Below, piece by piece: positions 19,390 through 29,240 of a stretch of DNA of 29,459 nucleotides (positions within the stretch are counted from its first letter, which is position 1; every line of letters starts with the position of its first letter). This stretch comes from Gnetum montanum (taxonomy: Eukaryota > Streptophyta > Gnetopsida > Gnetales > Gnetaceae): assembly GCA_015680685.1 (NCBI GenBank), contig MNCI01023905.1, positions 16,628 to 46,086 on the forward strand. The letters run 5' to 3'. The position numbers and the translations under genes are program-made. The notes beneath the pieces were generated by a model that ran no database searches, had not been told where the DNA came from, and saw only the letters and a list, made by a program, of their open reading frames with translations.

Positions 19390-20801
19390 GTATAGGGTTA
19401 ATGATCAAGGCTTGATCAGGAATGATTAAATCTTAGCGATGGCCCAAATTACATTGAGTGAGTTTACCAAAGACCCCAAGATCAAACTATTATATATGAA
19501 GAGTTAAGAGGAGACTTTAATGAATATACTAACACGTTCAACCCTATTTACAAGAAGTGTGTAGCTACCAAAATAGCACATAGCTGGTGGGTAACTCCCA
19601 AGAGCATTAGATATAAACGCATTGTCATTGGGATCCTTGTATGAGCTTCACTGAGTAAGAAGAAGAAATGTGAGAATAAGAATGGTTTTCTATATTATAC
19701 ATAAGGGTTTATGGCTATTGAGGTCTTAAGTGTCATATGATCTTAAACGTACATATATTGATACTAGGCATTTATCAATGGCTTATAGGACCTTCCACTT
19801 CTTCTAATGTTACTGTATTCCTTTCCAAATGCTCTGCAGATATCCTCATCCTAAAGTTCAATGATGTGGGGCTGGCACATGGGTGGTTGAGGGGGAAGGT
19901 ATTTGGGAACATCCAAAAAAACATTGCGTGTGCAGGTTTACGTAATGTCTTCATGGCACCTAGCCCTTTCATCAACTCCTTCCACTCCTTCGATGCAAGA
20001 TCCAATGTGTTCTATAGCATAGTACAAGGCATATTGATCGGCATTACCTTTAGTGAGAAAACCTTCTATGACTTGTTTGGTGTTCCCATTGATGGGATGA
20101 TAGTTGCTACCAAATAAGTGAAGGAGGTTGACCATTGTGAAGAAGTTGAAGAGTGGTCTAGTGTTAGCAAGGACCACTCTAGACTTTCCTTAGATGGCTT
20201 CATGAATCTTGAAGTAAAGGAATCTTATCCTTTGTTTCAATCCTACACATTTCCTTAACTATTGTCACAAAAGAAGGTAAAGTATCACATATTAAGAAGG
20301 TCTTGATGGAGGATACCCATTTCAATTGGGCTACTTCCTTAGCTATAGGCCTTAAGAAGGAAATCCTTAAACTCTATAAAGACACCTCTATGATAATCCA
20401 CATGCATTATGCATTTTTTTGTAGGTTATCTAAAGAGATTCATGGAGTTCTTGGTGGTGAGTAGGAATGGATGATGGGTAAGTCAAGGTCCAAACCAACT
20501 CTCTAGGCCTTAGATAAAGCATCTTTATCCAACTATGTAGGTCCATAATCCATTAGAGGACATGAGAGACTTACTGTCTATTACCACCAAAGGATTTGGT
20601 GGTAAGTGGTGTGAATCCCCTGATAGCATGAGGGAGGAGCCCTTGACAATTCTAGTGGATGTCAAGAGGGCCCAATAGTTGCATTCCCAGGATAACAATG
20701 TAGCCAAGGCCAAGTTGAAATCACCCACAGTGGAAGCACCACTAGGATCACAACCACCCACTAAGGAGAAGATCCTCTTTAGGCTCAACTAGTCACATCA
20801 G
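19390..20801 (+). pseudogene. Exon 3 of the plus-strand gene remnant
   Basis: Joined in phase to exon 2 (LQ-G-YRVNDQGLIRND). It continues AQITLSEFTKDPKIKLLY, then with a shift YEELRGDFNEYTNTFNPIYK, KCVATKIAHSWWVTPKSIRY and KRIVIGILV. After another shift the longest open piece follows (19737-20117) with LKFNDVGLAHGWLRGKVFGN, FMAPSPFINSFHSFDARS and EKTFYDLFGVPIDGMIVATK. The 3' part near 20600-20790 is Lys/Pro/Ser-rich (AKAKLKSPTVEAPLGSQPPT). The donor CAG|GTAATT at 20801/20802 keeps the frame into exon 4. Confidence 0.45.
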
Positions 20802-20892
20802 GTAATTGTAGGTAAGTTTAGCTATATTTTCAATATTTTTGGCTATGTTATATTCTATATCTTATGGATACATGTGCTAACTTGTCTAATAG

Positions 20893-22345
20893 GTTATGGC
20901 TGAAGATCAGTTGCAAGAGATAGTAGCTCAAGCTACCACTATGGAAGAAGGGTAGAGGCATGTGGAGGAGAAGCATAAATGTATTGTTGAGGTGTAAAGG
21001 CATGCGGCTGTAGTAGCATCAAAGGAACAAATGCATGTAGATGAGGCACTCTTACAAAAACATGAGGTTCAAGGTTTGGCCAATGTTGACATGGATGATC
21101 TAGACATCTTGTTTGGTAAGCCACTACCCAGGGAGCCCCTAGTCATCATCCCTTATGTGGATGAGGATCCAGGTATGCCTATGCCTTAATTCTACTTGTT
21201 ATAGCCTATGGTCTTATGCTTGATCTTAATTCTAACCTCTCAATAATTATTATGCTTATTATAGTTCTTGAGCCACCAATAGAGGCCTCTACATCCATGT
21301 TTCATGTGAAGCTAGGGTTAGAGATCCTAGATAAGATAGAATTTATGTGCACAGTGGCAAAGGACATCATCAATTGGTTACAATAGGTTACACTCAAGAT
21401 CAATAAGAACTATGTTTTACTATGCCTTAGTCAATTTGCTATGATTTTTAGAGGTATATTTAGCTTATGTTATGGCTATCTTAGTTTTTTATTGTGTTTA
21501 TTATTATACTTATCATTTTCAATGCCATTAGTTCCATGGGACCTAAACTATGACATGGAGTTTGACTTCTTGCTTAAGATTCCTTCCAATATTCAAAATG
21601 TTTTCCTAAAGTTATATGAAACCACCACAAATCTTGCAGTTTTGTTTGCAAAATCTACATGAAAGTTTCAAAGGTCCAATGAATCCCTATGGGAGCAAGT
21701 TGTGGCCTTGAGGAAGGAAACTAAAAGGCAAGTTAAGAGAATCAAGGATCTTGAGGACCATAAGGCCTTTGTGGAAAACCAAGTGGTTAACTGAAAGAAG
21801 TTATGGACCATAGAAATCATGTGGGTCCACTATTGGTACATAATCCACGACAAGGTTATCATTGCTAGGAAGTTGATTGGGAAGTTGATGTAGATGAATC
21901 TAACCTCCCAAAATGCCCAAGACTAGAAGGATTATTGTGCTTGGGTCCTAGAGTGGGCTAGACACAAAAAGATCATAAGAGTTAGTATAAGATCAATTGA
22001 GAGGCATACTTAAAGTGGCTGAAGAAGGAGATGATTGAATGACATAAGATGGAGCTATTCATTTAGGGAATTTAGGCTGGGAGAGCTTACAAACTCTTTG
22101 AAAGCACTCTCATGGTAGCCAAATCCACTACTCCTTAGATCACTATGGCTGTAGATGAGGTCTCAACAACTACAATCTTATGGGAGCTATCGACATGGAT
22201 GGGTGTGGATAGGACAAACATCCTTACAGGCATCAATTTTGGGGATGTTGACTAAGCCAACATGAAAGAAGATCATATTCTTCAATGTTTGAAGATTGGT
22301 CTTCAATGTCTTCCCACAAAATTCATGGAGCTAGATTCCCTACAA
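20893..22345 (+). pseudogene. Exons 4-6 of the plus-strand gene remnant
   Basis: Exon 4 starts VMAEDQLQEIVAQATTMEEG and ends YVDEDP; exon 5 reads LEPPIEASTSMFHVKLGLEI, then LDKIEFMCTVAKDIINWLQ; exon 6 begins VPWDLNYDMEFDFLLKIPSN. Exon 6 then becomes a coiled coil (LWEQVVALRKETKRQVKRIK) and later reads RAYKLFESTLMVAKSTTP. The two short introns (21173-21264, 21454-21531) both interrupt a codon after its first base on each side, so the frame survives splicing. Stops mostly replace expected Gln or Trp codons. Confidence 0.5.
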
Positions 22346-22442
22346 GTTTGATGATTTTTATGCCTTTATCTCATTTTTATTTTATTTAAGTTATAGATTT
22401 TAGCTATTAGCTACTGATTGGTTTTATGTTTATGTGTCATAG

Positions 22443-22538
22443 GCATTAGGAAACATTGGTGGCCCTAGCAGTGAAGGTGAAGATGATGACCCTTCTCATT
22501 CTCCTCAGGATGCTCCCTTAGCATCACCTTATGCTTGA
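22443..22538 (+). pseudogene. Exon 7 (C-terminus) of the plus-strand gene remnant
   Basis: After the acceptor TATGTGTCATAG the frame reads ALGNIGGPSSEGEDDDPSHS, then PQDAPLASPYA and a stop. It is an acidic, Ser/Pro-rich, probably disordered tail. The donor of the preceding intron (CAA|GTTTGA) is weak but in phase. A plus-strand AATAAA at 22716-22721, about 180 bases downstream, is a candidate poly(A) signal. Confidence 0.45.
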
Positions 22539-22802
22539 TGTGATAGCTCTTATTGTTAATTTTAGTTTAGTTTGTTGATGGATGTTGTATGACCAATGCT
22601 GGCCAATGTTTTGGTTGTAGACATTTTAAATCTTAAGTTTACAATTTTAATTTTGGCTATATATGTTGTTGTTGGCTTTACGTCTTTCAACATTTTAAAG
22701 GTTATAAACATTGTAAATAAAAATGACTATGTTGGTTATGTTGGCTATGTTAAAAATGGCTAAACTCTAAGGATATAAAAAACTATAGGATAAGGGTTGC
22801 TT
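22539..22802. other. 3' flank of the plus-strand gene remnant
   Basis: T-rich non-coding sequence with repeated GTTGGCTATGTT-like words and the AATAAA at 22716-22721. No coding signal. Confidence 0.45.
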
Positions 22803-22955
22803 GCCATTTTTAAGCCATGGCGGGCCATACGTTTATCACTAGTCAAGGTTATGACAAGAGATAGTGCCAATTTAAGGTCTTAGCAGATCATGACACTAGT
22901 TTAAGGCCTAGGCAAGCCATGGTTTTTACTAGTTTTAGGTCATGGTGGGCCCACG
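22803..22955. repeat. 29-bp tandem repeat block III (about 5 units)
   Basis: The same motif and orientation as the block after copy 1 integrase, for example CTAGTTTAAGGCCTAGGCA followed by AGCCATGG. It lies between the plus-strand gene and the protease end of the gag-protease block. Confidence 0.75.
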
Positions 22956-23164
22956 TTGAAAGGAAACTTATATTTTTGGTGATTTTCTATTTTAAAATTT
23001 TTATAGGTTTTCTGATTTTGGTTGAAAAGGCTTTAATAAATACAAATTCAAATAAAATTAAATCCCTAGGCTACATGCATAAAAGATTAAATAAAATGTA
23101 CAAAAAGACATAATAGGTCAACAAAGAAAATTTAGGCTAAAAGGCTATTAGTACATATGGTTAT
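22956..23164. other. AT-rich spacer next to the protease end
   Basis: Non-coding and AT-rich. Coding sense on the minus strand stops at about 23180 (GKICIGDVHP, then a stop). Confidence 0.5.
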
Positions 23165-24000
23165 GTGGTTGTAAGGGGATGGGGTGGAAGGATCAAGGAT
23201 GTACATCACCTATGCAAATTTTTCCTAATCTTGGAAAGGTTTGGAAGTGTATAAGGCCTATTTTGCACAAGTCTATACTTACCATTACCTTTGATGATGT
23301 TAAAGGGAAGTTTGTCCCATAGCGCATCTCGTCATCCTTCATTGCCATTTTTTTGTTTCTTCTCTCTCTCAAGATGCTTGACTTTGTGGTTAAAAGTTTC
23401 TTTCTAAAACTCCACTTTAGATCCCTACTCTATATTCACATTATTGACCACTAGGGGAATTGTGTTATCACAATGAATGATGATTTCACCTCCCTCATAA
23501 GGAAGGTGAATCTCTTTATGGATGGGTGAAAATATGGCTCGTAGTTGATCAAACCAACAAGTTGTGGGGAATTACAAGAAATCTACAGTTGTGGGGAATT
23601 ACATCCCTACCACAAAGTCTAAGGAGATTGATCCCTTAACAACAATTTTTGATCCATTAAAGGACTTGAGAGCTGTGGTTATTGTATGTTGTATTTGCTC
23701 TTTCAAGCTTAGGTGCTCAATGATAGTGCATGGGGTAACATTAGTTGTAGCCCCATCATCTACATGAACCTGATGCACCTTATATTAGTCTACCTGTATG
23801 GTGATAAAAAAAGGAGCCCTAGTTACCTTGCCATTTTGGGGACTAGTCTTGATTTTGCTATCGCAAAAAACTAGCAATAATGACTATGACGAAGGAACCA
23901 TCATTGCATGGATGGATTCTTCGTTAGTAGAGATGTCCTCACTAATGGGGATGTAAGTGAACATTTTGACTAGCACCTCACGATGTGTAGTGAAATTCAT
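23165..24000 (-). pseudogene. Ty3/gypsy aspartic protease region
   Basis: The minus strand carries VHQVHVDDGATTNVTPCTII then EHLSLKE (around 23690-23770), the D-x-G-A box of the retropepsin-like protease that cuts the gag-pol polyprotein. It is preceded by APFFITIQVD and followed by ALKSFNGSKIVVKGSISLDF. The end reads EMRYGTNFPLTSSKVMVSID, then LCKIGLIHFQTFPRLGKICI and GDVHP with a stop near 23180. Frames shift several times. The RT that should follow is not here; sequence changes to AT-rich spacer and 29-bp repeats. Confidence 0.65.
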
Positions 24001-24590
24001 AATCAAGTCGTACAAGCACAAGGTTATGTTCTTCTGTTTGAGAGACTACTTGACTTGCTCCATCACATTGAGGAAGCCTTTGTTATTGGCCGTGAACTTG
24101 TCACCTCAATTGTTCTTTACTTCCTCCATGCACTCCAAAATGCATATTTTGGCCTTGGATTATTATGGATTTTCCTCTTTCTTCTTCTCTTGGCCATTAA
24201 GGTTCTCTTATGGTTTTCTTGTAGAAGTAGCCTGGGTTGTAGCAATTATGGGTACTAAGGATATAGGAGTGGGATTTGACAAGCCCACTTCCTTTCATGA
24301 CTTGGCTTGCTTGTCATCCTTATTAGTGGACTTTTTCTTAGGCTTATTTCTTTTCTTAGTTGAGGCCTTCTGGTCATTATTGGTTTTTTGGAAGGAAAAA
24401 GGTATAGCATTGGCCACCATAGGAGGCCAAAGTTCAGTTGTATGGGTTTGCTAGTTTATAGTGGGTTGGGGCATCCTAAGAATAAAAGGTTTCCTTGGAG
24501 GTGTTTGTAATGGTACTCTTACAATAAAAGGAGCCTTGAACTAGTGGAAGCTAAAGAGGTTCTTTCATCATGAGGGGATACCTGAATCAC
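24000..24590 (-). pseudogene. gag-protease linker, strongly decayed
   Basis: Minus-strand sequence between the gag zinc-knuckle region and protease. It is Lys/Ser/Pro-rich where readable (RKEISLRKSPLIRMTSKPSH) with many frameshifts. The plus-strand open frames here (up to 165 codons, 23957-24454) are antisense shadows. Confidence 0.45.
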
Positions 24591-25776
24591 AAATGATTCC
24601 CTTGTAATTCTCTAATTATCATCAATGTTGAACACCAATATGACAAATGCACTATTATTTATGTTCAACAAGTCCTTGTAAACTTGCATCAATTGATTTT
24701 TTGGTGAGATAGGGTTAGATGCATCTAGGACCAACTCCTTCCTATTTATCATCTTTTGCAAGTCATCCTTCAACATGAGGTAGAAGTTAGTGCCATGACC
24801 AGGCAGCTAATGATAATGGTAATAGCGATCTAGCTTAAAACATTTAGGTAGATGTGGATCATCCTTTGTCACTCAAGTAGGATCTTTGGTAATTTTGCAG
24901 AGCCTCTCATGCTTCTTTCAGGAAGCCTTAATCATCTACTTATATTGGATACACCCACTCTTCAAAAATTGGTATAATAGTTTGGATAACTTCAATGACA
25001 ACCTAGTGTATTTGAGCCTAGTCTTTCATTTAAATTTAGGTTTAGTCGTGGTTGATGCAGTGGCCCCAGAGATCAATGATTGGTTATCTTGATTATTAGT
25101 AGGGACCTTGGGTGGATTGGCCCTTGGCCCCTAGTTGATTGTTTTGGCTTCTTTGGTTACAATTGCCACTACCATGTTGTTCTACTTACCCCTCTCCTTA
25201 TTCCTTCTTATATGTTGATTTTCTTATACCATGTAGGCAAAGTCATGACTAGCCTTCGTGGCATCCTCTATGTTTTTTATCTAATAGAAGGCTTGACTAA
25301 GTGATGGTGGGTCAAGGTAGTATAGATTACATTTAATAAAAGCATTGACCATCCCCTTGAATATAGCCAAGATGTGGGTTTTAGCTATAGGCTTTGGTAT
25401 CTCATTTAGTAGAGTGTTCCATCATTGGATGAACTTCTACATTCGTTTGAGGGATCTCTATTGGACCTACATTAGCTAGTCAAGCATAGTATCGAGCTTC
25501 AAGTTGTATTTGAAGTAGTTAATGAATTGGGCTATTAGGCCCTCAAGAGAGGATATAGATCCTCTAGGAAGATCATAGTACTAGTCAATCACTTTCTCAA
25601 TCAAGGACATAGGAAAAATTCTCATAATCGTATGTGGCTAGGCCTGTAATAACAGGCACTTTGAATGGAAGGTTATAAGGTGAGTGTTGGAATCACCCTC
25701 ACTATTATACTTTGTAAACTAGAAAATAGGGACACCAAGAGGAAGCATCAAGGCTGGGACCATAGGATTGATGGGA
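24590..25776 (-). pseudogene. Ty3/gypsy gag (capsid and nucleocapsid part)
   Basis: Right to left on the minus strand: INPMVPALMLPLGVPIF, YNSEGDSNTHLITFHSKCLL, RIFPMSLIEKVIDWYYDLPR (with a stop at the Trp), SSLEGLIAQFINYFKYNL, then KPIAKTHILAIFKGMVNAFI and EDATKASHDFAYMV. This is the plant retrotransposon gag domain. The nucleocapsid part near 24730-24830 reads CFKLDRYYHYH, LPGHGTNFYLMLKDDLQKMI; one expected knuckle Cys is Tyr. Stops are mainly TAG where relatives have Gln, for example four between 25400 and 25490. It belongs with the protease region downstream. Its 5' edge at 25777-25783 is a breakpoint against the integrase scrap of copy 2. Confidence 0.8.
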
Positions 25777-25782
25777 TCATCC

Positions 25783-26290
25783 TAGTACAATGTTATCTAG
25801 TATAAATTTATAGACTTGTTTAGATGTCATCCTTCTTATGGCTTTCCATCGGGCTATACTACTACTCTTGTAAATATTCGTTGTTATGGCTATAAGTATG
25901 TTATCTTTACAAATGATGTTGACTTGGTTCTTGAAGAGGTAATGTCTCCACTTCTTCAATGAGAAGACTAGTGCTAGAAAATACTTATTCACTACTAATG
26001 CATGGCTCTGATAGTATATTAGAATATCTACTCCATCATCACATTTTTGATAAAGTAGAGAGGCAATGGAAGTGTTAGAGATATCAAGGTAGATGTAAAA
26101 AGGCTTACCTTCTTGTAGAGGATACACTGATGGTAGTTGTGCTAACTCTTCCTTAAGGTTTTCAAAGGTTTCTTGGCATTGAGTTGTCCACTCATAGTGA
26201 ACTACTTTCTTAAGCAAGTGTTGCATGGTTATAATTTATTCGTAAGCCTGGCAATAAACCTATGAATAAATTGTAATCTACCTTATAGTC
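25783..26290 (-). pseudogene. RNase H region of copy 2, fused to an integrase scrap
   Basis: A 149-codon open minus-strand frame (26226-25777) reads LLKKVVHYEWTTQCQETFEN, ELAQLPSVYPLQEGKPFYIY, LDISNTSIASLLYQKCDDGV, then LALVFSLKKWRHYLFKNQVN. It passes straight from SSSIARWKAIR to RMTSKQVYKFILDNIV, the same junction as in copy 1. Integrase stops after about 15 residues at the 25783 breakpoint, where gag begins. A short stretch present in copies 1 and 3 (around AHETRYIEVE) is missing. Confidence 0.8.
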
Positions 26291-26885
26291 CCTAAATATT
26301 CTTAAGGTTAGTAGGCACTACCAAGTTGGATATGGCCCTAACCATGTCATGATCGACATGTATCCTTGCTTCAAGAACTACAAAGCTAAGCTTCTTATTG
26401 GCCCTGATATTGAAGACACACTTTTTAGGATTGAGCCTAAGCTCATACTTGAGGGATTGTTTAAGTGCAAGATCAAGGTCATAAGCATGGTTATTGGCCA
26501 GTTTAGACTTAATAGCTATATCATCTATGTAATTTTTGAGCAAGCCTAGCATGTAATCACTAAAGATATGTCATGGCTTGTTGGTACGTTGCCCCTACAT
26601 TTTTAAGGCTAAAGGACATCCTGGTATAGCAAAAGGTACCCCAAGGGGTCATGAAGATCATGCTAAGTTGATGTTCTTGGTTGATCCTAATCTGGTTATA
26701 TCCTAAAAACTCATCCATAAAGGATAACAAGGCATGCCTGACCATGGTATCAATAAGTTGATCAATGGTAGGCATAGGAAAGTCATCCGTGATTGTTGCC
26801 TTATTTAGGTTTTGAAAATTGATGCAAATATGAATGCTCTTTTATTTCATAGGGACTATGACTATGTTGGAAACCTATTTTACAT
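26290..26885 (-). pseudogene. Ty3/gypsy reverse transcriptase, copy 2
   Basis: Minus-strand frames 26775-26560 and 26552-26292 give MPTIDQLIDTMVRHALLSFM, QEHQLSMIFMTPWGTFCYTR, NVGATYQQAMTYL and, after a small frameshift near 26570, LLKNYIDDIAIKSK with the catalytic YIDD box intact. LKYELRLNPKKCVF follows. The N-terminal third is missing: at 26880-26886 the sequence jumps from the position equivalent to 13555 to the array at the position equivalent to 15425. By eye it differs from copy 1 at roughly 8% of bases in a 120-base stretch. Confidence 0.85.
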
Positions 26886-27914
26886 AGCAAATTAGGTACT
26901 TTGTAGGATCCCTAGGTGGTTTTATGAGTTAGCCCCTAGTTCCATGTTGGCTCCACACTAGCTAGTGTGGAACTAGCATGGAGTACCTTAGGGGATTATG
27001 TTGTTTGCTAATTTGGATTAATTTCACAAGGTTTGGTGGCTTTAAAAGGGGCTAAAAAGGTTGTAGGGTAAGCACAGGGAAATTTGACATGGCTTTGATG
27101 TATTTGTTATCCTCCATGAACCTTCCTAGCTCCATCCATGTTGGCCAATGTTGGATGAAAATCTACTAAATCTTTAGCAACTAATGACTATCGAAGATCA
27201 TGGAGGTGTCCCAAGGTTGTCAAAGTGAACTTTCTGATGATTTGAGGCTTGAAGAATGGTTTTATGGCATACCCCTTGAGCCTCCATGTTGGCTTCACAT
27301 CGAGTAGCACGGGGAGGGGGTGGGGGATTGACTAGCATGGAGATAGATGTAGGTATGAAAAATCAAGTTATTTTTAGCAAATCTAGATTACTAGAGGTTG
27401 CTAAGGAGTGTTGAAGTCAATATAGATAACTGGGTAGTTGATTTTGGTAGTTTTGGTCATCCTCCCATCCATCTACAATGGGGAACATGGATTAGGCCTC
27501 TCCTAACATGGATCCACCAAATTTGAAAGTTTCAAGCACTTTTGACTGGGTTTGATAAGTTTTTAGGGCTACTAGGTGTGACTAGAGAAATTCTAGGTCA
27601 TGTGGACCCACTCTAGGGGTCATATTTGGGCTTGATGGGCATTGGGGACTAGTATGGGTGTTACCCTCTTGGTCCACATTAGGCAGTGTTACCCTACTGT
27701 GGATGCCCAAACTAATACGTTTCATTAAGATTTAACTTATTTTCAAAGTTTGAGGCTTGATGGGATAGGTCACCAATGCTAAAAATGACAAGGGGGTTAG
27801 CATGGGAGTGTTGTGAGGCATGGGAGGCTAGTACCCACTTTGTTCAGCATGGATATAGGGAGGAATAAGGCTTAAACATGGTAATATATGTTCCAAGGGG
27901 TCAAAACCCTAGCA
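26886..27914. repeat. Short copy of the 183-bp array (about 6 monomers)
   Basis: 26886-27150 matches 15425-15689 and 27151-27914 matches 16256-17013, so about 566 bases (three monomers plus some 35 bases) present in the long array are absent here. The dyad hairpin recurs (TCCATGTTGGCTCCACA with TGTGGAACTAGCATGGA, about 26941-26982). The right end stops at CCCTAGCAT, where integrase of copy 3 begins; GCAT is shared by both parents. Confidence 0.85.
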
Positions 27915-28620
27915 TGCTCATGGATGGCCTTGAGGAGTAAGTCACCTTCCTTGATCTTATGCTTAGTTAAGTTATGGTGGTGTTGTTGCTTCTACCTCTC
28001 TTGCTACTACTTGAAATGAGCAAGTATTCACACATGTTGCTCCTCCATTGAGTCTAGGTCCATGGTATACAACTCCTTGTTATGTTCATCATTGATGAAA
28101 TTGAACAAGGTGATTCACAGTAATGGAACTTGCAATTCAAAAGGTAAAACGACTTCAGAACCATAAACCAGGCTATAAGGTGTTACACTTATTGCGATAT
28201 GGTATGTTATTTAGTAAGACTAAAGTGCATGTACAAGTTGCTCATGCCACTTGTATTTACTATTGCTTACCATTTTCTTGAGGAAGTTTATGATGCCATT
28301 ACTACTTGCTTCTACTTGATCATTGGCTTGAGGGTAATATGATAATGTGAAAGAGTGCTTAATGCCCAGGTCATGATAGAAATCCTTTGTTTCTTGGGTA
28401 CTAGATTATGGTCCATTGTCTATGACCATGGTCATAGGAATGCCACAATGGACTACAATGTTATCTAGTATAAATTTACAGACTTTTTTAGATGTTGTTT
28501 TTCCTAGGGTAATAGCTTCAACCCACTTTGTAAAGTATTCGATTATGATGATTATGAAGCTATGACTTGCAGAAGACTTAGGAATTAGCAGTCCAACGAT
28601 ATCCAACCCCTATCATTGAA
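27911..28620 (-). pseudogene. Ty3/gypsy integrase, copy 3 (C-terminus truncated)
   Basis: Minus strand: GLDIVGLLIPKSSASHSF (first catalytic Asp), IEYFTKWVEAITLGKTTSKK, VCKFILDNIVVHCGIPMTMV, IDNGP (second Asp), HDLGIKHSF, then YYPQANDQVEASS with the catalytic Glu kept. KWHEQLVHAL, LVYGSEVVLPFELQVP and NLTKHKIKEGDL follow. It ends at HEHA, about 45 residues before the stop seen in copy 1, where it is joined to the array. It is the most complete integrase core in the window, but stops interrupt it after 28406. Confidence 0.85.
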
Positions 28621-29240
28621 ATAGTTAAGTTATCTAAGTGGTATGTAACTCAGTTGGCTAACAGTGTTGACATGTTCATTAGAAAACTTAAGGTCTATAG
28701 TTGCTTAGTCATCAACAAGTGAAATAGTTAGTTGTATAGTTATGGCTTGACCCTTCATTGAGTATTGAGAGATGTAATGAAGGTCAAACTCTACAGTTAT
28801 GGCTTTTCATTAGGCTATACTACTACTCTTGTAAATATTGGTAGTTATGGCTATAAGTACGTTATCTTTACAAATGATGTTGATTTGGTTCTTGAAGAGG
28901 TAGCGTCCACTTCTTCAATGAGAAGACTAGGGCTAGACAATACTTACTTTAGTGTATCGAGTCTCATGGGCAACTAATGCATGGCTCTGATAGTATATTA
29001 GAATATCTACTCCATCATCACATTTTTGATAAAGTAGAGAGGCAATGGAAGTGTCAGAGATATCAAGGTAGATGTAAAAAGGCTTACCTTCTTGTAGAGG
29101 ATACACTAATGGTAGTTGTGCCAAGTCTTGCTTAAGGTTTTCAAAGGTTTTTTGGCATTGAGTTGTTCACTCAAAGTGAACTCCTTTCTTAAGCAAGTGT
29201 TGCATAGATTGTAATTTATTCATAAGCCTAGTGATAAACC
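28621..29240 (-). pseudogene. RNase H and linker, copy 3
   Basis: The open minus-strand piece 29124-28933 reads AQLPLVYPLQEGKPFYIYLD, DTSIASLLYQKCDDGVDILI and SHALVAHETRY; RNase H then continues in another frame to about 28790. Between it and integrase, 28640-28760 can be read as QLTISLVDD, ATIDLKFSNEHVNTVSQLSY and IPLR, the connector that plant gypsy elements have before a second RNase H-like domain. That second domain is not present; sequence goes directly to GLDIVG. Copy 3 therefore has its own, smaller deletion. Confidence 0.65.

Larger units (their letters stand above)
17430..22538 (+). pseudogene. Seven-exon plus-strand gene remnant, function unknown
   Basis: Proposed exons: 17430-17512, 18874-19300, 19390-20801, 20893-21172, 21265-21453, 21532-22345 and 22443-22538. 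Introns 2-6 are 78-97 bp; intron 1 is 1361 bp. Introns 2 to 6 have GT-AG ends and join the frame in phase (for example CCA G|TT and AGA G|TT). Intron 1 has a good donor (AAG|GTAGG) but does not join in phase, so it is less certain. The product would be several hundred residues with no domain I recognise: helical Leu-rich segments early on, a Lys/Glu coiled coil in exon 6, and an acidic Ser/Pro tail in exon 7. Many stops and at least three frameshifts make it dead. It lies antisense to all surrounding gypsy pol blocks. It could be a passenger gene of the retroelement or a host gene caught between insertions. Confidence 0.55.

Noticed and set aside
14123-23164. The 9-kb block as a standard complete LTR retrotransposon inserted into pol
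   Set aside because: I could not find a pair of matching LTRs or a target duplication at its edges, and the two ends share only short repeat words.
23957-24454. 165-codon plus-strand open frame, the longest in the window
   Set aside because: It lies antisense over the decayed gag-protease linker, has no motif, and overlaps another open frame of similar quality; it is best explained as a shadow.
25990-26010. GCATGGCTCTGATAG as part of a tRNA-Met primer-binding site
   Set aside because: It lies inside RNase H coding sequence (YYQSHA) in several copies and is not next to an LTR.
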